Shown here: positions 42,720-54,808 of the stretch, one piece after another
How the letters are laid out: every line of letters begins with the position of its first letter
How positions within the stretch are numbered: the stretch's first letter is position 1
Origin: Rotaria sordida
Taxonomy: Eukaryota > Rotifera > Eurotatoria > Philodinida > Philodinidae
DNA: 64,000 nt
Direction: 5' to 3'
Assembly (NCBI GenBank): GCA_905250125.1
Contig: CAJNOL010000149.1
Span: forward strand, 62,001 to 126,000
Position numbers and translations under genes: made by a program
The notes under the pieces: generated by a model
Seen by the model: only the letters and a program-made list of their open reading frames with translations
Database searches by the model: none
What the model was told of the DNA's origin: nothing

Positions 42720-43978
42720 ATGACTGGACGAAAAGAAAATAAAACAACAGTAGCTACGACAAGTCCAACTAAAACTGGCACAACCACTGGCCGAGTAATA
42801 AAAAAAGACAAAGCAAAAAATCTTATGCGTGATTTACGTATTCGTAAATTATGTTTAAATATTTGTGTTGGTGAATCTGGTGATCGTTTAACACGTGCAT
42901 CAAAAGTTCTTGAACAATTAACTGGTCAAACACCTGTATTTTCAAAAGCACGTTATACAGTTCGATCATTTGGTATTCGTCGTAATGAAAAAATTGGTGT
43001 TTTCTGTACTGTACGTGGTGAAAAAGCTAAAGAAATATTAGAAAAAGGTCTTAAAGTTAAAGAATATGAATTACATAAAGGCAATTTTAGTGAAATGGGT
43101 AATTTTGGTTTTGGTATTCAAGAACATATCGATTTAGGCAAGTATGATTATGTTCTCTATAATTGTATAACAGCGAAAAACAACCTCGGCCGGTCTTCAG
43201 TAATGAATGCCATATGATAGATAAATCTACTATTTATTCTATTGTTTTTGATATTATTAAGTCAAATTTACAAATGGCTTTTTGAAAATAGTCTAAGTTT
43301 TGACTGCAAAAACGTATATTAAATTTTAAAAGAAAAACTTTAGTTTTAATTGAAAATAGTCCTTTCCGAACTGAATTATAGTTTTGTATTTGTTTACACT
43401 TGAGACTTTAAATCTAGAATGCAGTCTGAAATTGTATGAATCTGCTAGGTTGACATCAAATCTCTAGTATTGATGAAAATATGCGACGAGTGAAAACGAA
43501 AACTATAAATAGATCTAATAGTACATCTAACTTATTTGTCATGAACATTAATGTATACTTCTTCTATAGTGAAATTTGTGCACGGACATATTTCGAAGAC
43601 TTAAATTCGACTCTAAAATAGATTGAACACATTGTCTCATTAGATTCCAATAAAAAAAAACATATTTTGATAATATTTTATAGGTATTAAATATGATCCA
43701 TCAATTGGTATCTATGGTATGGACTTTTATGTTGTACTTGGTCGAGCTGGTTATGATATTGGTAAACGTAAACATAAAAAAGCACGTATAGGTGCATCAC
43801 ACAGAATATCCAAAGATGAAGCTATTAAATGGTTTCAACAAACATATGATGGTGTTATTTTACCTGGTATAAAGATTTAAAATAAAAATTTTTTATATTT
43901 ATTCTAATTTTTTTTTTAAATTTAGGTGGTAAACCGAAGAAATCAGGTGGTCATCACAAACGTGGCAAGAAGAAATAA
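42720..43978 (+). CDS. RPL11: 60S ribosomal protein L11 (uL5)
   Basis: Large-subunit ribosomal protein contacting 5S rRNA. Exons 42720-43137, 43684-43866, 43926-43978; in phase, 217 residues. The core from [20 protein letters not shown] through [50 protein letters not shown] and [16 protein letters not shown] is nearly that of human L11 (178 residues). Differences: an N-terminal extension of about 25 residues rich in T and K, and a basic tail [14 protein letters not shown]. The first intron begins G|gcaagt, so it is a GC-AG intron; using any nearby GT breaks the conserved LGIKYD junction. An acceptor TTTTTTTCTAG lies about 40 bases before the ATG. SYS1 follows 173 bases after the stop. Confidence 0.97.
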
Positions 43979-44151
43979 AAAAAAGCACTGTTTTTTTTTT
44001 GCTTATTGTTTATCGATTTGAGACAACACAAAGAAAACAGCTAATATGTCGATAAAAAAAATAAAAAATAACAGAACATCTTAAATAACAAGAAGAAAAC
44101 AAAAATATTCCGAATTTTTTTAGATATGATCTTGCAGTATTGATCTGTATA

Positions 44152-44747
44152 ATGAGTGGATTTCGAAACCAAAGATGGGATCCATGGTTGATCATTAGTC
44201 AGATTATTGCTGTTCAAACATTATATTATCTCGGATTGGGTTTTTTAATATTTTTCATCACATTTGCGATTAATCAAGTACCAACACTTGATTATATTTT
44301 CTCGTATGATGTAAGATAAAAAAAAAGAAGAAAAATAATAAAAATTTTTTCTAATCTTTATTTAATTTCCTTAAGACATTACAACTATCTAGTTGGAATG
44401 GACGATTCTTTTGTACTGTATTTTTACTTAATGCATTAACAGGGTAACAAAACAAAAACAATAGAATATTAAACTATGATTTATGGTTGTTATTTTTCTT
44501 TTTATATTTTAGAGCTCTTGCTATTTTTTATTTTGTTGGCAGATATAAACAATGTTTGGATTTTTCTATAACAATTCATTTTTATCATTTTATTGCTTGT
44601 TGCATTTATAACTATCATTATCCGAATATATTTTCTTGGTATGTTATACAATTTTTATCGATTATTATAATGACAATACTTTCTGAACGTTTTTCAAAAA
44701 AATATGAACTTCAAAATATACCCCTTACATCACGTGCTGATCTTTAG
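44152..44747 (+). CDS. SYS1: SYS1 Golgi trafficking protein
   Basis: Small multi-pass Golgi membrane protein that recruits ARFRP1/ARL3 and so GRIP-domain golgins to the trans-Golgi. Exons 44152-44310, 44376-44443, 44513-44747; 153 residues (human 156). Matches: WDPWLIISQIIAVQTLYYLG at the start, LNALTGALAIFYFVGR, KQCLDFSITIHFYHFIAC, SERFSKKYELQNIPL near the end. Four hydrophobic segments are visible. The start is placed by the family's N-terminus; a GAATTTTTTTTAG-type acceptor ends at 44123, 28 bases before the ATG. Downstream of L11 on the same strand at very short distance, it may be co-transcribed with it and trans-spliced. Confidence 0.95.
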
Positions 44748-45409
44748 AATTTTGTTTATGTACATCTATGTGTATTATCTTAATAACAAAAGAATTGTTT
44801 TCATTTAATTTATGTCTTTGTGTGTGCAAGTGTGTTTTGTTTTTTCTTTCTTAAAAAAATCTATTTGTATATTTCTTGTATGTCGAGTGATTTGTATGAT
44901 TGAAAACAACATTTATATTAGACCTTGACAGATTAATGTCGAATAACGAAAGCTGAAAATAGTCATACAAAAATTCTTTTGTTTTGTTTTTATTCGTTCG
45001 AGTATCTTGAAATAAAAAACAAAAGCCTAGTTCGCTTGTGAATAAGTCTGTATATTAACTGTTTTTCATTTGAAGTTCTTCATTTCTGATGTTTTAAGAT
45101 CTGTGCGAAACAAAAAAATTCGAGTTTCAATCTGATCATAGACATTCTTCTAAGAACGAAATTCCATTATATAAAAAATGATTATTTATATCATATTAAG
45201 TTTTATGATAAAGAAAAAAAAAAACATAACTATTTTTTATTTCATGGATTTAGAATAAAAGTTGTTTCTTAAAAATAAGAATTCAGTCAACTAGTAAAAC
45301 AATCCTTTTTGAGAAGAAAAATATTCGGGATTGAATCATATATAAGTTAAAAAAAACTGTTGATATAATTATCCAAATAGAATTCATAAATTTGATTACA
45401 AATTGGTAA
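44748..45409. other. Spacer before tRNA-Thr
   Basis: AT-rich, no gene or repeat recognised; presumably includes the SYS1 3' UTR. Confidence 0.5.
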
Positions 45410-45482
45410 GCCCGTGTGGCTCAGTGGCTAGAGCACTGGTCTAGTAAACCAGGGGTCGACAGTTCAATTCTGTCCTCGGGCA
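45410..45482 (+). tRNA. tRNA-Thr (AGT)
   Basis: 73 bases forming a full cloverleaf without intron. Acceptor GCCCGTG pairs with CTCGGGC except for one U-U mismatch at the sixth pair. The D stem is GCTC/GAGC. The anticodon stem is CTGGT/ACCAG with loop CTAGTAA (anticodon AGT, read as IGU). The T stem is GACAG/CTGTC with loop TTCAATT. The discriminator is A. The GGCTCAGTGGC (box A) and GTTCAATTC (box B) internal promoter elements are present. CCA is not encoded, as expected for a eukaryote. Confidence 0.95.
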
Positions 45483-45924
45483 TAGAAAATTTAATTTTTT
45501 TTTTACAATACGTAACAGCTGTCGTTGTTAATGATCTCGACTGCTTGAGATTTTATAAAAATAAAACATACTGCTTGACTAATTGATATAACAGAAGTAT
45601 TAACCTTAAACGAAGATCAAGACGTATTTTTCGTCTATGAGATATTGTTTAATTATTTAAATATTAATGTTGATATATTGTAACAGATGATGTAGGAAAC
45701 AAAAATATGATTCGTGCAAGAAAGAACAAATAAGTTGCTATTGAAAACATTTAAATATTTTCTGCGCCATTTGTTCGTTCCTGATGTTACATTAGGGTTA
45801 CACAGCAACAGTTTTTCAACATAACCAATTTATTCTTCGGGTTAATTTCTATTTAAAGAACAAGTTTAATATTTGATTATTAATTATGATAAATATTATT
45901 ATAAATTTGGAATAGTTTTAGATA
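45483..45924. other. Spacer between tRNA and INPP1
   Basis: T-run just after the tRNA (TTTTTTTTT near 45495) probably acts as the RNA polymerase III terminator. The rest is AT-rich; a TAGTTTTAG acceptor ends at 45921, three bases before the INPP1 start. Confidence 0.6.
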
Positions 45925-48900
45925 ATGTCATCAGTATTATTACGTGACTTTTTATATCAATTATCTATTTGTTCAGAAAAAGCAGCATGTATTGCACGTC
46001 ATATTCGTTTTATGCATGCTGATTTCAATAGTATGATTGAAGAAAAACAATGTAATACTGATTAAATCTTTGTTGTTTTTTCATTTTTATCTTAAGCTAT
46101 TTATTTAGTGGATGAAAATCATCAACATCTTGATGCTGATTATAAAACTTTAGCGTAAATTAAATTCTTCTAAATTTATTTTTTTCATAAATGTTTTATT
46201 TTTCTCTTAAGTGATGTTATTATTCAAGAAGTCATTAAACGAGATTTACGAAGAATTGTAAATTGTTTTTTCTTTTATTGTTGATATTTAATAATAATAA
46301 ATACTATTTGATCTAAATTAATTTAGTATCCAGCATTAACTAATCATATATATGGAGAAGAAGATGGTTCATTAAAATTAAATTCAAGTGATGAAAAAAT
46401 TTTCATTGATGTTACCGGTACTCAAGAAGATATTCATAATCTTCTTAGTAAGAAAAAAATATACTTTTTTTTCTAATTTTTGATTATGTTTTTTTTTTCT
46501 CAATAGAAAAATTATTTAATAATAAATCTGCAGAATCAACTGAAACTTTAGCTGAAATAGTTTCATCGTCTTCCAATATAACACTTTCCAACCAATGTAA
46601 ACAATCATTTGAAAAAATTCCGCATGATATATTTATTGATTTATCAAATATTGGTATATGGATTGATCCAGTTGATGGAACACAACAGTATATAAATGGT
46701 ACTGATGGATTTGTTGATTCGAATACTGGTATTATTCAAGATGGTCTTCCAGCAGCTTTAGTACTTATTGGATGTTTTGATCTTAAGGATGGTCGTGCTG
46801 TGCTTGGCGTGATTAATCGAGCTTTTAATGAAAAAATCGATGAATATAGGTAAGTAAGAGAATATAAATAATAGTTAATTATTATTATTTCATCTGTATT
46901 CAGATGGAAAGGTTTGATTTATTGGGGTACAGTATTATCAAATGCAAAATTTAATAATTTGGAAGATGTTTATAAACGACATGAGAATAATAATCAACGA
47001 GTATTATTACATGGAAGTGCTGATGTAAACACATTTGATAATATTTTAAATGATTGGACAAAAATGGAAGTATCAGCATGTGGTAAGAATATTTTCTGAT
47101 TAGTTTTTTCAATATATTCTGAAATCTTCTTTTTTAGTTATAGACAAAAGTTTTTAAGAAAAGAAAAAGTTAATAATACTTCGATCTCATAGATAATCTT
47201 TAATTATTGGTAAATCCTTCTGATTTGAGATAAAAATAGTTGTATCGTGTTTTAAACAGAAATTGTATTGGAAGTTTTCTTTGTGGAACAGTTTAAGCCA
47301 TTCAGACTTCGATCGTTTCAACATTTAATTATATCCTACGGGATTTTACCAGACGCAATAGTTGGATAGCGATGTTATTTTCTGCAAGAATCGAACCGAT
47401 TCTTATACAAGGAATCCGATATAGCTTTCATTCACTGTATGATAACAGACATAAGTTTAGAGTAGTTGTATTTTTGAGTTTTCTTCTCGATAGTAATAAC
47501 TTGAAAGAATCTGATAAAACATTTAAATAGCTGAAAGAAGTCTTTATCAGGGTTAGTGGATCTAAACACTTCAATAAAACTGCTTGGGTGAGGATGTCTA
47601 GAAAACCACGATCCCAAAATCGGTTTTCTAGCATCCATTAGAAGCTTTGTGGAAATGATTTTGTTTGACAGAGCAAAATGAGATGTCTCGATTCTCTCTA
47701 CGATGTTTCTTCATCGAACTGCATTCAATTTGTAGAAGGCTCCGAAGCGTCAAATATGATGAAGTCATTGAAATTTTTCATAAATACAAAAGAAAAATGC
47801 TTCTTGAGTCTTCTGTAAATTTAATACAGTTCGATAAAAGAAAGTCATGAAGAGAGCTGAGACATTTTATTTTGTTCTATCAGATAAAACCATTTCCAAA
47901 AATCTTCAAATAGATGCCAGAAGACTGATTTTGGGAATCTTGGTTTTTCCCATATCTTAATTCAAGCAACTTTATTGGAATTTTTATGTTCACCAATAAA
48001 GAATCCTTCCAGTTACACGAATGTTTTTTCAGATTCTTCTCAGCTATTATCATCGAGAAGAAAATTCAAAAATACAACTGCTCTAAACTTTTGTTTCGAA
48101 GTATATTCTGATAGGATCTGACGAGAGAAGTTCTCCAGCTGTTCATTTGCTTTTGAGTCGAGACTATGTGCATAATGTAGATTCAAATGAGCTATAAATA
48201 TCCTGATAAGAGTTCATATCCATAGCTTATTGCAACGGAGATACTGCACTTTTACAGTATTTTTAATATAAATACCATCGTAACAGAAAAATTGATTTTC
48301 GACTCTTGACTTGAAACTTTGCATAGAGACAGACCTTAACGAGAGTAGTTTCAGATCTTTTGATTTATTTCTATCCTGAAATAAGAACATCAAATTTGCT
48401 GATTTATATAAGTGATGTAAAAGAAACACTATTACCATATTTGTATCTTCGGATAGAAACAGCGACAAGACCTGAAACATTCTCATTGAGGCCTGTCTCT
48501 ATAGATAGCTTCAGGTCGAAATTCGAAAATCAGTTTTTCTGGATCACGACATTTAAAAAATACTGTAAAAGTACAATATCTCTGTAGCAATAAAACTAAA
48601 GACATGGACTTTTTTAAGGTATTCATAGCTCATTTGGATCTTCATAATGCACATAGTTTCGCCTCAAAAGTGATTGAACAGTTGTAGGACTTTCCTCGTG
48701 AGTGTAACATTGTTCAATCTTATCTTCTAACAGTATCTGATACGAATAAATGTTTTTTTTCGAATGTCACTCAATTGTAACGCAATTCGATTTCTAACCG
48801 AGTGACTAGTGCTTGTCTCTAATTTTTCAATTATCTAACTTTTTATTCAGTCAGAAATTAACTTTTCTAACAAATATACGTATGATCTGGAATAGGAAAA

Positions 48901-49313
48901 GATGAGTAATTAAAGTATAAAAGATAAAATTTGTATCATCATGAATTTCTATGACATTAATCTTGTTTTATTTTTAAGGTAATAAATTACTATCCATTGC
49001 ATTGAAACAAGCAAATATATATTTAGTAACAAAATCTGCTGCCTATAATTGGGATTTATGTGCTGCTCATGCAATTATACAATCTATAAATGGTCAAATA
49101 CTTGATTTACGTCAAGTTATTAATTATTATCAAGAAAATCGAACAAAACAAAATCTAAATTTATCTCAATTTGAAATTATTTATAATAATATAAAACCAA
49201 ATAAATTTCAACCAAAAGATTATGCATGTAAACCATTTATTGCTTATCATAATCAACAAGATCTAATTGATATGCTCTCATTATTAATAGTCGATAATAT
49301 TCTCATTGAGTAA
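45925..49313 (+). CDS. INPP1: Inositol polyphosphate 1-phosphatase
   Basis: Mg-dependent, lithium-sensitive phosphatase removing the 1-phosphate from Ins(1,4)P2 and Ins(1,3,4)P3. Exons 45925-46051, 46097-46154, 46212-46257, 46327-46447, 46507-46849, 46904-47082, 48979-49313; in phase, 402 residues (human 399). The start LLRDFLYQLSICSEKAACIA matches the family. Metal-site motifs follow in order: DYKTLADVIIQEVIK, IYGEED, WIDPVDGTQQYI (usually WVDPIDST) and WDLCAAHAI. Also RWKGLIYWGT and ACGNKLLSIALKQ (SAGAGYKSLCVVQ in human). The sixth intron is 1.9 kb and carries two adjacent foldbacks. The start codon directly follows a TTTTAG acceptor. A decayed reading (49440-49707) lies just downstream but is not part of the gene. 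Confidence 0.95.
47440..48107. repeat. Foldback element in INPP1 intron
   Basis: About 670 bases with arms of about 200. GTTTAGAGTAGTTGTATTTT near 47455 is inverted at AATACAACTGCTCTAAAC near 48071. GTTTTCTTCTCGATAGTAAT near 47478 is inverted near 48040. Abuts the family 1 copy that follows. Confidence 0.78.
48118..48704. repeat. Foldback element, family 1 (second full copy)
   Basis: About 590 bases. Ends GACGAGAGAAGTTCTCCAGC and (reverse) CACGAGGAAAGTCCTACAAC. It shares with 3335-3924 the ATGTAGATTCAAATGAGC-type outer motif, the TCATAGCTTATTG block, and an inner TTTCGACTTGAA / TTCAGGTCGAAA core. Two overlapping frames (48214-48486 minus, 48360-48587 plus) are its two arms, not genes. Confidence 0.8.
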
Positions 49314-52219
49314 AAAGCATGTTTTTTTTTTAATATTAATGCATTTAGTTTTATGTCTAATCTTATTTTAATATTAAATATCACTTTTATGTTCAGTAAT
49401 ATAGTCGAATATTTTAGATATTCTTGATTTACAAATATCATTATATGAAAATCAATTGAAAACTACAGCTAAAGATTGATATACTTGGTTAGATGAAACA
49501 TTAAACAATATGAATTCATTTCATCATTTTTATATGCAACTTATAAAAATTCAAGAGTAGTGAATAACTATTTTTATATAATTAATTTTTTTTAAAATTT
49601 CTTGTTTTTATTTTAGTGTTTAACAATTTATTATACAAGACATATACTTAATGGTGCTAATTTACTATTGAATAGTAATAAATATTTTCCAAGCCGGTAA
49701 TTAGAATTAATCGATTACGATAGAAACCATTGTGTATTCTTCTAGAAGAGAATCTAAGAAATTTTATCAGCATAAATAAAATATATAGAACATGCTATTT
49801 ATTCTTAAGTAATATGTCATTAAACTAACGGATGGATCATAATAAATTGGATTAATTTGTAAATACAATTTTTCAATCATTGACTATTCATATAAAATAT
49901 TCATGTATACAATTATCAAAAAACGAAAAATTTCAAGCTCTACACAACTGTGTAGTTCACTTTTACGAAGAATTTTTTTTTTATTTTCGAAGCAACCAGC
50001 ACACTGTATATCCTAACTGTGAAGCTAAAAACAAATGAAAAAAAAGTGTGACATCGTTACCGAGAAATTCACTAGATTTCTAAAAAAAAACGAATATAAA
50101 TCGTCTATCTTTTAAAACTTAAAAACGACAGCTTCATGTAAACATTCAGAACACAATCAACTTTAACTTCCATGTTGGCGAAAACATGTCACACTGCAGT
50201 TTACCAGTTACGTAGTCTTTTTCAGAACGTAGTTCTGCATTTTTTTGATGTCCACATACGGGCTTTGCAACTGAGCTTAACTCAAAAAAAAACTTCACAG
50301 TTTAAAAAATTATCATGAAGTATATTTTCAACTTCCCAGTAAAGCTTGGATATATGAAAGTGGATCAGCCGAATAGAAGGCAAAATTCTCTATCACGACC
50401 AACGATTTTTTGCAGTAGGAATATATAGAATATATAAATGTTTGTATTGTCGTGCAAAGGCAAAAATATTCTTTTTAAAAATGAAGTTCTTAGTTTTGTA
50501 AAGCTTGAAATCCTCTCTTTTTTGGTATATGAATTTAAATACGAGGGAAAACTGCATTTACATTTAATCCTATTTATTATGACCTACATGTTAATTCCCA
50601 TTTATAAAGATTACGTGACAAAATATCGAAAGTCAAAATGCCGAAAAATTTCTAATCTGTACTAAAGCAAAAATATGAGAGTATCGATAGATTTGAATCT
50701 AGATGCGAGTGTATAGATGTGGCTGCAGAAGAGACTGTCGTTTTTCTCCTCTCACACCCTTTTATTATTCTTGCTCGAGCTCGTCAGGCCCAAAGTTTTC
50801 GGACCCGACCGAATTCAGGACTAGCTCGACGGGCTCTAATTCTTACACTCAACAACAATAAAAAAATCTATATTTCCTTCCATTTAACAGAGTGACCTGA
50901 TAGAAAATACAGTACTGGACAATTTTCAAGTCTCATTCAATATCAAACATTGTCACTTTCAATGTTTTGAAACTTTACCTTTATAAACTTTTGACTCATA
51001 TGTACAGTACATCTTAACGTTATTTTAAACAATGAATATAATCTTACTTCAAAAACACCAGTTCATAGGTGTATAATTTTATATTCTTTTATGTAATGTT
51101 GTTGTCAAATAAAATAGTATTTCAAACTTTTTTTTCTTAATATCGTCTCCATATGTTTAGAAACAATTCTCTTTTTTTTCAGAACTTCTTCAAATGTTAT
51201 TCTTTCGCGTCATTTGAAGACAATGTTTCCTTTTTATTACCGTAGAGATCAGAATGAACGAGATTCTATCAAATACTAAATTCATCACTTGTAGTTTTAC
51301 ATCTATCTTTTCAAAAGAAAAAATTTTTGGACGAAATACTTAAATTCAATTTTCTTTCGTATACAAACCTTCAATCAAATATATCTCAATAGCCAAATGA
51401 GATAGTGTATATCGCCGAATTTATCGTATTTATTATCATCGTTGTACTCTCTATAATAAATGTGAAGAACGTACACATGTCTGTGATTATGTTTTATCGT
51501 ATTTGCTTAACGTTATAATCTCATTTCAAAAAACAAAAAGATAATTTAATCATTTTTATAATAAACAATTTTAATCATGATGTTACAACTATTATAAAAC
51601 AATAGACATTTTTAACCAAAACCAATTCATCTCAATCAAAAAAACAAACTTCGTAGTAGTCTACAATCATCATTATCAATTGAAGGTCATACTTAATACT
51701 CATTCTCAAACAGCATGCCATTTTAATTCTCTATATTGATGATATGCATTTTTTTTATTTCCATATTTTTTATAAAACTTATTTTATAAGACTCTATAGT
51801 AATAGTATTTGCTCAAGAACAAAAAAAAATAAAAACGATAAAGCACTAAACCGATTGATATATACTTGTAATATACAGGAAAAAAAAACGAATGAGAGAG
51901 AAAAAAATTGGCCAGCATTAGTGTGCAAATATAAAAGACAAAAAAGAAAAAGTTAACCAGCTGTTCGCAATATTTGAAAATAATCTCACACTTATTGTGA
52001 TAAACATTTTTCTAATGCATGTGATTCTAACGTGGCTTTATCAAGTAAATTTTCATTAATATACATTACATTCATTAAATCAAAAATTATTTCAAACTTT
52101 AAATAATGATGAATTAATATTATCACTATGAATACTATTAGAATTTATTTGATCAGGTACGAAAACATATTGATACTTATTGAGTCGAATTATTTGTTAA
52201 ACGACAAAATATTCAATGC
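49314..52219. other. Spacer with a small gene remnant
   Basis: 49440-49707 gives a broken plus-strand reading (see next entry). 50772-50838 is a short inverted repeat (CTCGAGCTCGTCAGG...CTCGACGGGCTCTAA) of the kind also in the first PKG intron. Otherwise AT-rich, without support for the frames at 50438-50665 or 51744-51956. Confidence 0.5.
49440..49707 (+). pseudogene. Unrecognised decayed coding remnant
   Basis: Plus-strand reading LYENQLKTTAKD.YTWLDETL (dot: stop), then NNMNSFHHFYMQLIKIQE, a gap with a TATTTTAG-like acceptor ending near 49617, then CLTIYYTRHILNGANLLLNS. Composition is protein-like but there is at least one stop and no recognised family. It may be the tail of a once-larger gene. 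Confidence 0.35.
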
Positions 52220-52920
52220 ATAACACGAATATTTTCGCCGAAAATTTCAATCCACTTCTGAACGATCTTTTTTTGTATTTATCAGCAGGTATCGAATTGA
52301 GTTTGTTAGTTATTGTCTTCGTCAAATTTGCTTCATTCGGATAGGTATTAAGTCTATATTTCAGATAGCTGAACAATTAGAAGTCTGAAGGAGTAAGGTT
52401 AGATGAATATGAGCCATAGCTTTAATTTTTTTCTTCTTGAAAATAATTGATCATAACATATTTCACATAGGGCCTTGCATTGTCATGATGAAGTTTGATA
52501 TCATTTGTTCCTGGTGACGGATTGTTTTTAATGACTTTTTGAACAATCCGTTTAAACACTTTTTACAATAATAGATACCATCAATGGATACTCCATAAGG
52601 CATTTGACGAATATGCAACAGTTCGATAGTCCTAAAGAAAATGATAAATATTGTTTTCTTTTCATAGAGTTACCATCTGATGACAGTCGGAGAACTTTCT
52701 TCTTCTGCTACCCATGCTTTTGATCGTTATTTTGAACTATCATCTTCCGATGGTAGTTCCAAGCTTCATCATCAGTAATAATACCACATAATCGCTATGA
52801 ATCACTTTCGAACTTTTCTAAATTCTCGGTATAAATGTTCACGGGTCGTTGTCAGTTTATGATGTACCCATCTTGATGATACCTACCTTAGTTGTAGGTT
52901 AGGATGGCATACACACTGTC
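52220..52920 (-). pseudogene. Decayed mariner transposase
   Basis: Minus strand, broken by several stops and shifts. From high to low coordinates: GIITDDEAWNYHRKM (first aspartate block), then LHHDNARPYVKYVMINYF (second), then SSNLTPSDF.LFSYLKYRLN (dot: stop; third). Spacing fits a DD34D-type mariner. Ends not recognised; older than the element at 37833-39535. Confidence 0.75.
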
Positions 52921-53401
52921 GTGAGATGTATCCAAGATGTCGGATAGTAAAGTATTTTATTTTTCGTATTTTTTCATTTCTTATCCAAAAAAGAGACATT
53001 TTTTTAATTTATTATTTTATACCTAATTCAATTGGATTTGTTGTTTTATTTGTACAGGATGCAACACAAAAAAATCCAAATCTAGAATTAATAGCTTGTA
53101 AACGATCTTCTTCATTAAATGCATCCAAGTACTAAAAAAGAATAAAATTCAAAATTTTTGTTTTTTGCTATAGTTCGTTTTAATTTACAAACATGTATTC
53201 ATCTAACCATTACCAAAACTAACGATTTCATTTCTTTCTGGAAAATGTATTATTAATGTTTATTCAGGATTACATGGCTATGTTGAACAAATTGATTAAT
53301 CAGTCGATAATGGTACATCAACTAAATGAAGATATTTAACAATTGTTGAACTATCTGATTGTTGTAATTCATTAGATACAAGTGAATTCATATATGTTAT
53401 A

Positions 53402-53506
53402 ATTAGAGGTATGCAGGACCAAGTTTTTTTTTGGTTTTGGTCTCAGTGATTTTAGTTTTTTGGGTCTTAGTAAACTTTCAAGTTTTGGTCTTGCACATCT
53501 CTAATC
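53402..53506. mobile_element. Short hAT-like MITE
   Basis: 105 bases with ends TAGAGGTATGCAGGACC and (reverse) TAGAGATGTGCAAGACC, flanked by GTTATAAT and ATCATAAT (six of eight identical). Inserted in the decayed minus-strand gene: removing the element and one flank copy brings the readings on both sides back into one frame. Confidence 0.7.
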
Positions 53507-53762
53507 ATAATACATATTAAAACATCAACATATAGTGAATCAGTTATTTCAATAGCAACTTTTGAATATGATTCTATCATATATAGGAAAACAAAAAGTG
53601 TACGATCATGTATACAATCAGAAATATGTTTTTCAAGAATTTCTATTATTTCATCTGTATCCATCCAATTTCCTAATGTTGTTTGTTAAAGATTTTTGGG
53701 TAAATTTGAATCTATAACAGTAGGAAAACTACTATCCGTTCCAAAATACAATATCATCCGTT

Positions 53763-54808
53763 GCTTTTTTTGAATAACTTTTGATAGGAACAAGATAGAG
53801 AACTGCAGTTTTCATCATTCGAAAGAGAAAACTGTGGCGCATATATATATGCTGAAATATGATTTATTAGCAATGGAATAATCAGATTCATTTTTAGTAG
53901 ACATTTTAAAAACGATATTCTGGATTTATTTCTCAGTTGACCTCGGTTGGTTGTTAATTTGATCGTTCTATAGAAAAAATTGTTCTCTTTCAATCTACGC
54001 AAGGCTAATATTCTTAGCTTGTTCTATTCAAGAGTTATTTGGCTTTTTCCGAGACCACCGATTTCAACCAGTTGACTTGGAATCATTCGGAAAAGCATCT
54101 ATACATGTATAATTCACTATACTAAGTCGAATATTAATATTGGTTTTTAGGTTCCAACTGATTTGACACTGTTACCTCTATATTTCTAAAATATCGATTC
54201 TTTGCACTAGATAGAGGCAGATTATGACACTTCGGAAGTATTGAGATAACAATGTCAAACCAGTTGAAAACTAAAAACCAATATCATCATTCGCCTCAGC
54301 ACGATGAATTATCCTTACATAGATGCTTTTTCGAGTGATCCTAGGTCGGTTGGCTGAAATCAGAGGTCTCAGAGAAAGCCAAATATCTCTTGAACGATAC
54401 AAGCTTGAAATGTCAGTCTTGTGTAGATTGAAAGAGAATATTTTTTCGGATAGAACGGTCGTATTAACAATCAAATTCAATTTGAGAAATGAATCTAGAA
54501 TATCATCTATAAGATGTCCACTAAGAATGAATTTAATTGGTCCATTGCTAATCAATCATGCTTCAACACGTATCTATGTATCGGATAATAATAAAAAGTC
54601 GAAAATCAAAACAAACACACTGAAAAAGTATGATTGACTATCTATTATTCAAATCGATAATAACCAATCATATTGATTCGGCTTGTTTTGCTTTTCGTTT
54701 TCATTTTTGCCCTTTCATAATCATCCATATGCGTCATTGTTTTCTCTTTCGAATAACGAAAACCGTACTCTTCTATCTCTTTCCGATCACAAGTTATTCA
54801 AAAAGCGA
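53763..54808. repeat. 1-kb foldback element
   Basis: The longest palindrome here: arms of at least 400 bases. The left end TTTTTTGAATAACTTTTGAT is inverted at ATCACAAGTTATTCAAAAAG near 54786; AACTCTTGA..GGCTTT blocks near 54030 are inverted near 54390. The 94- and 104-codon frames on opposite strands at 54271-54637 are its centre. No transposase. It splits the decayed gene of this region. Confidence 0.82.

Noticed and set aside
54271-54637. Overlapping 94- and 104-codon frames on opposite strands
   Set aside because: Both arise from the symmetry of the 1-kb foldback.
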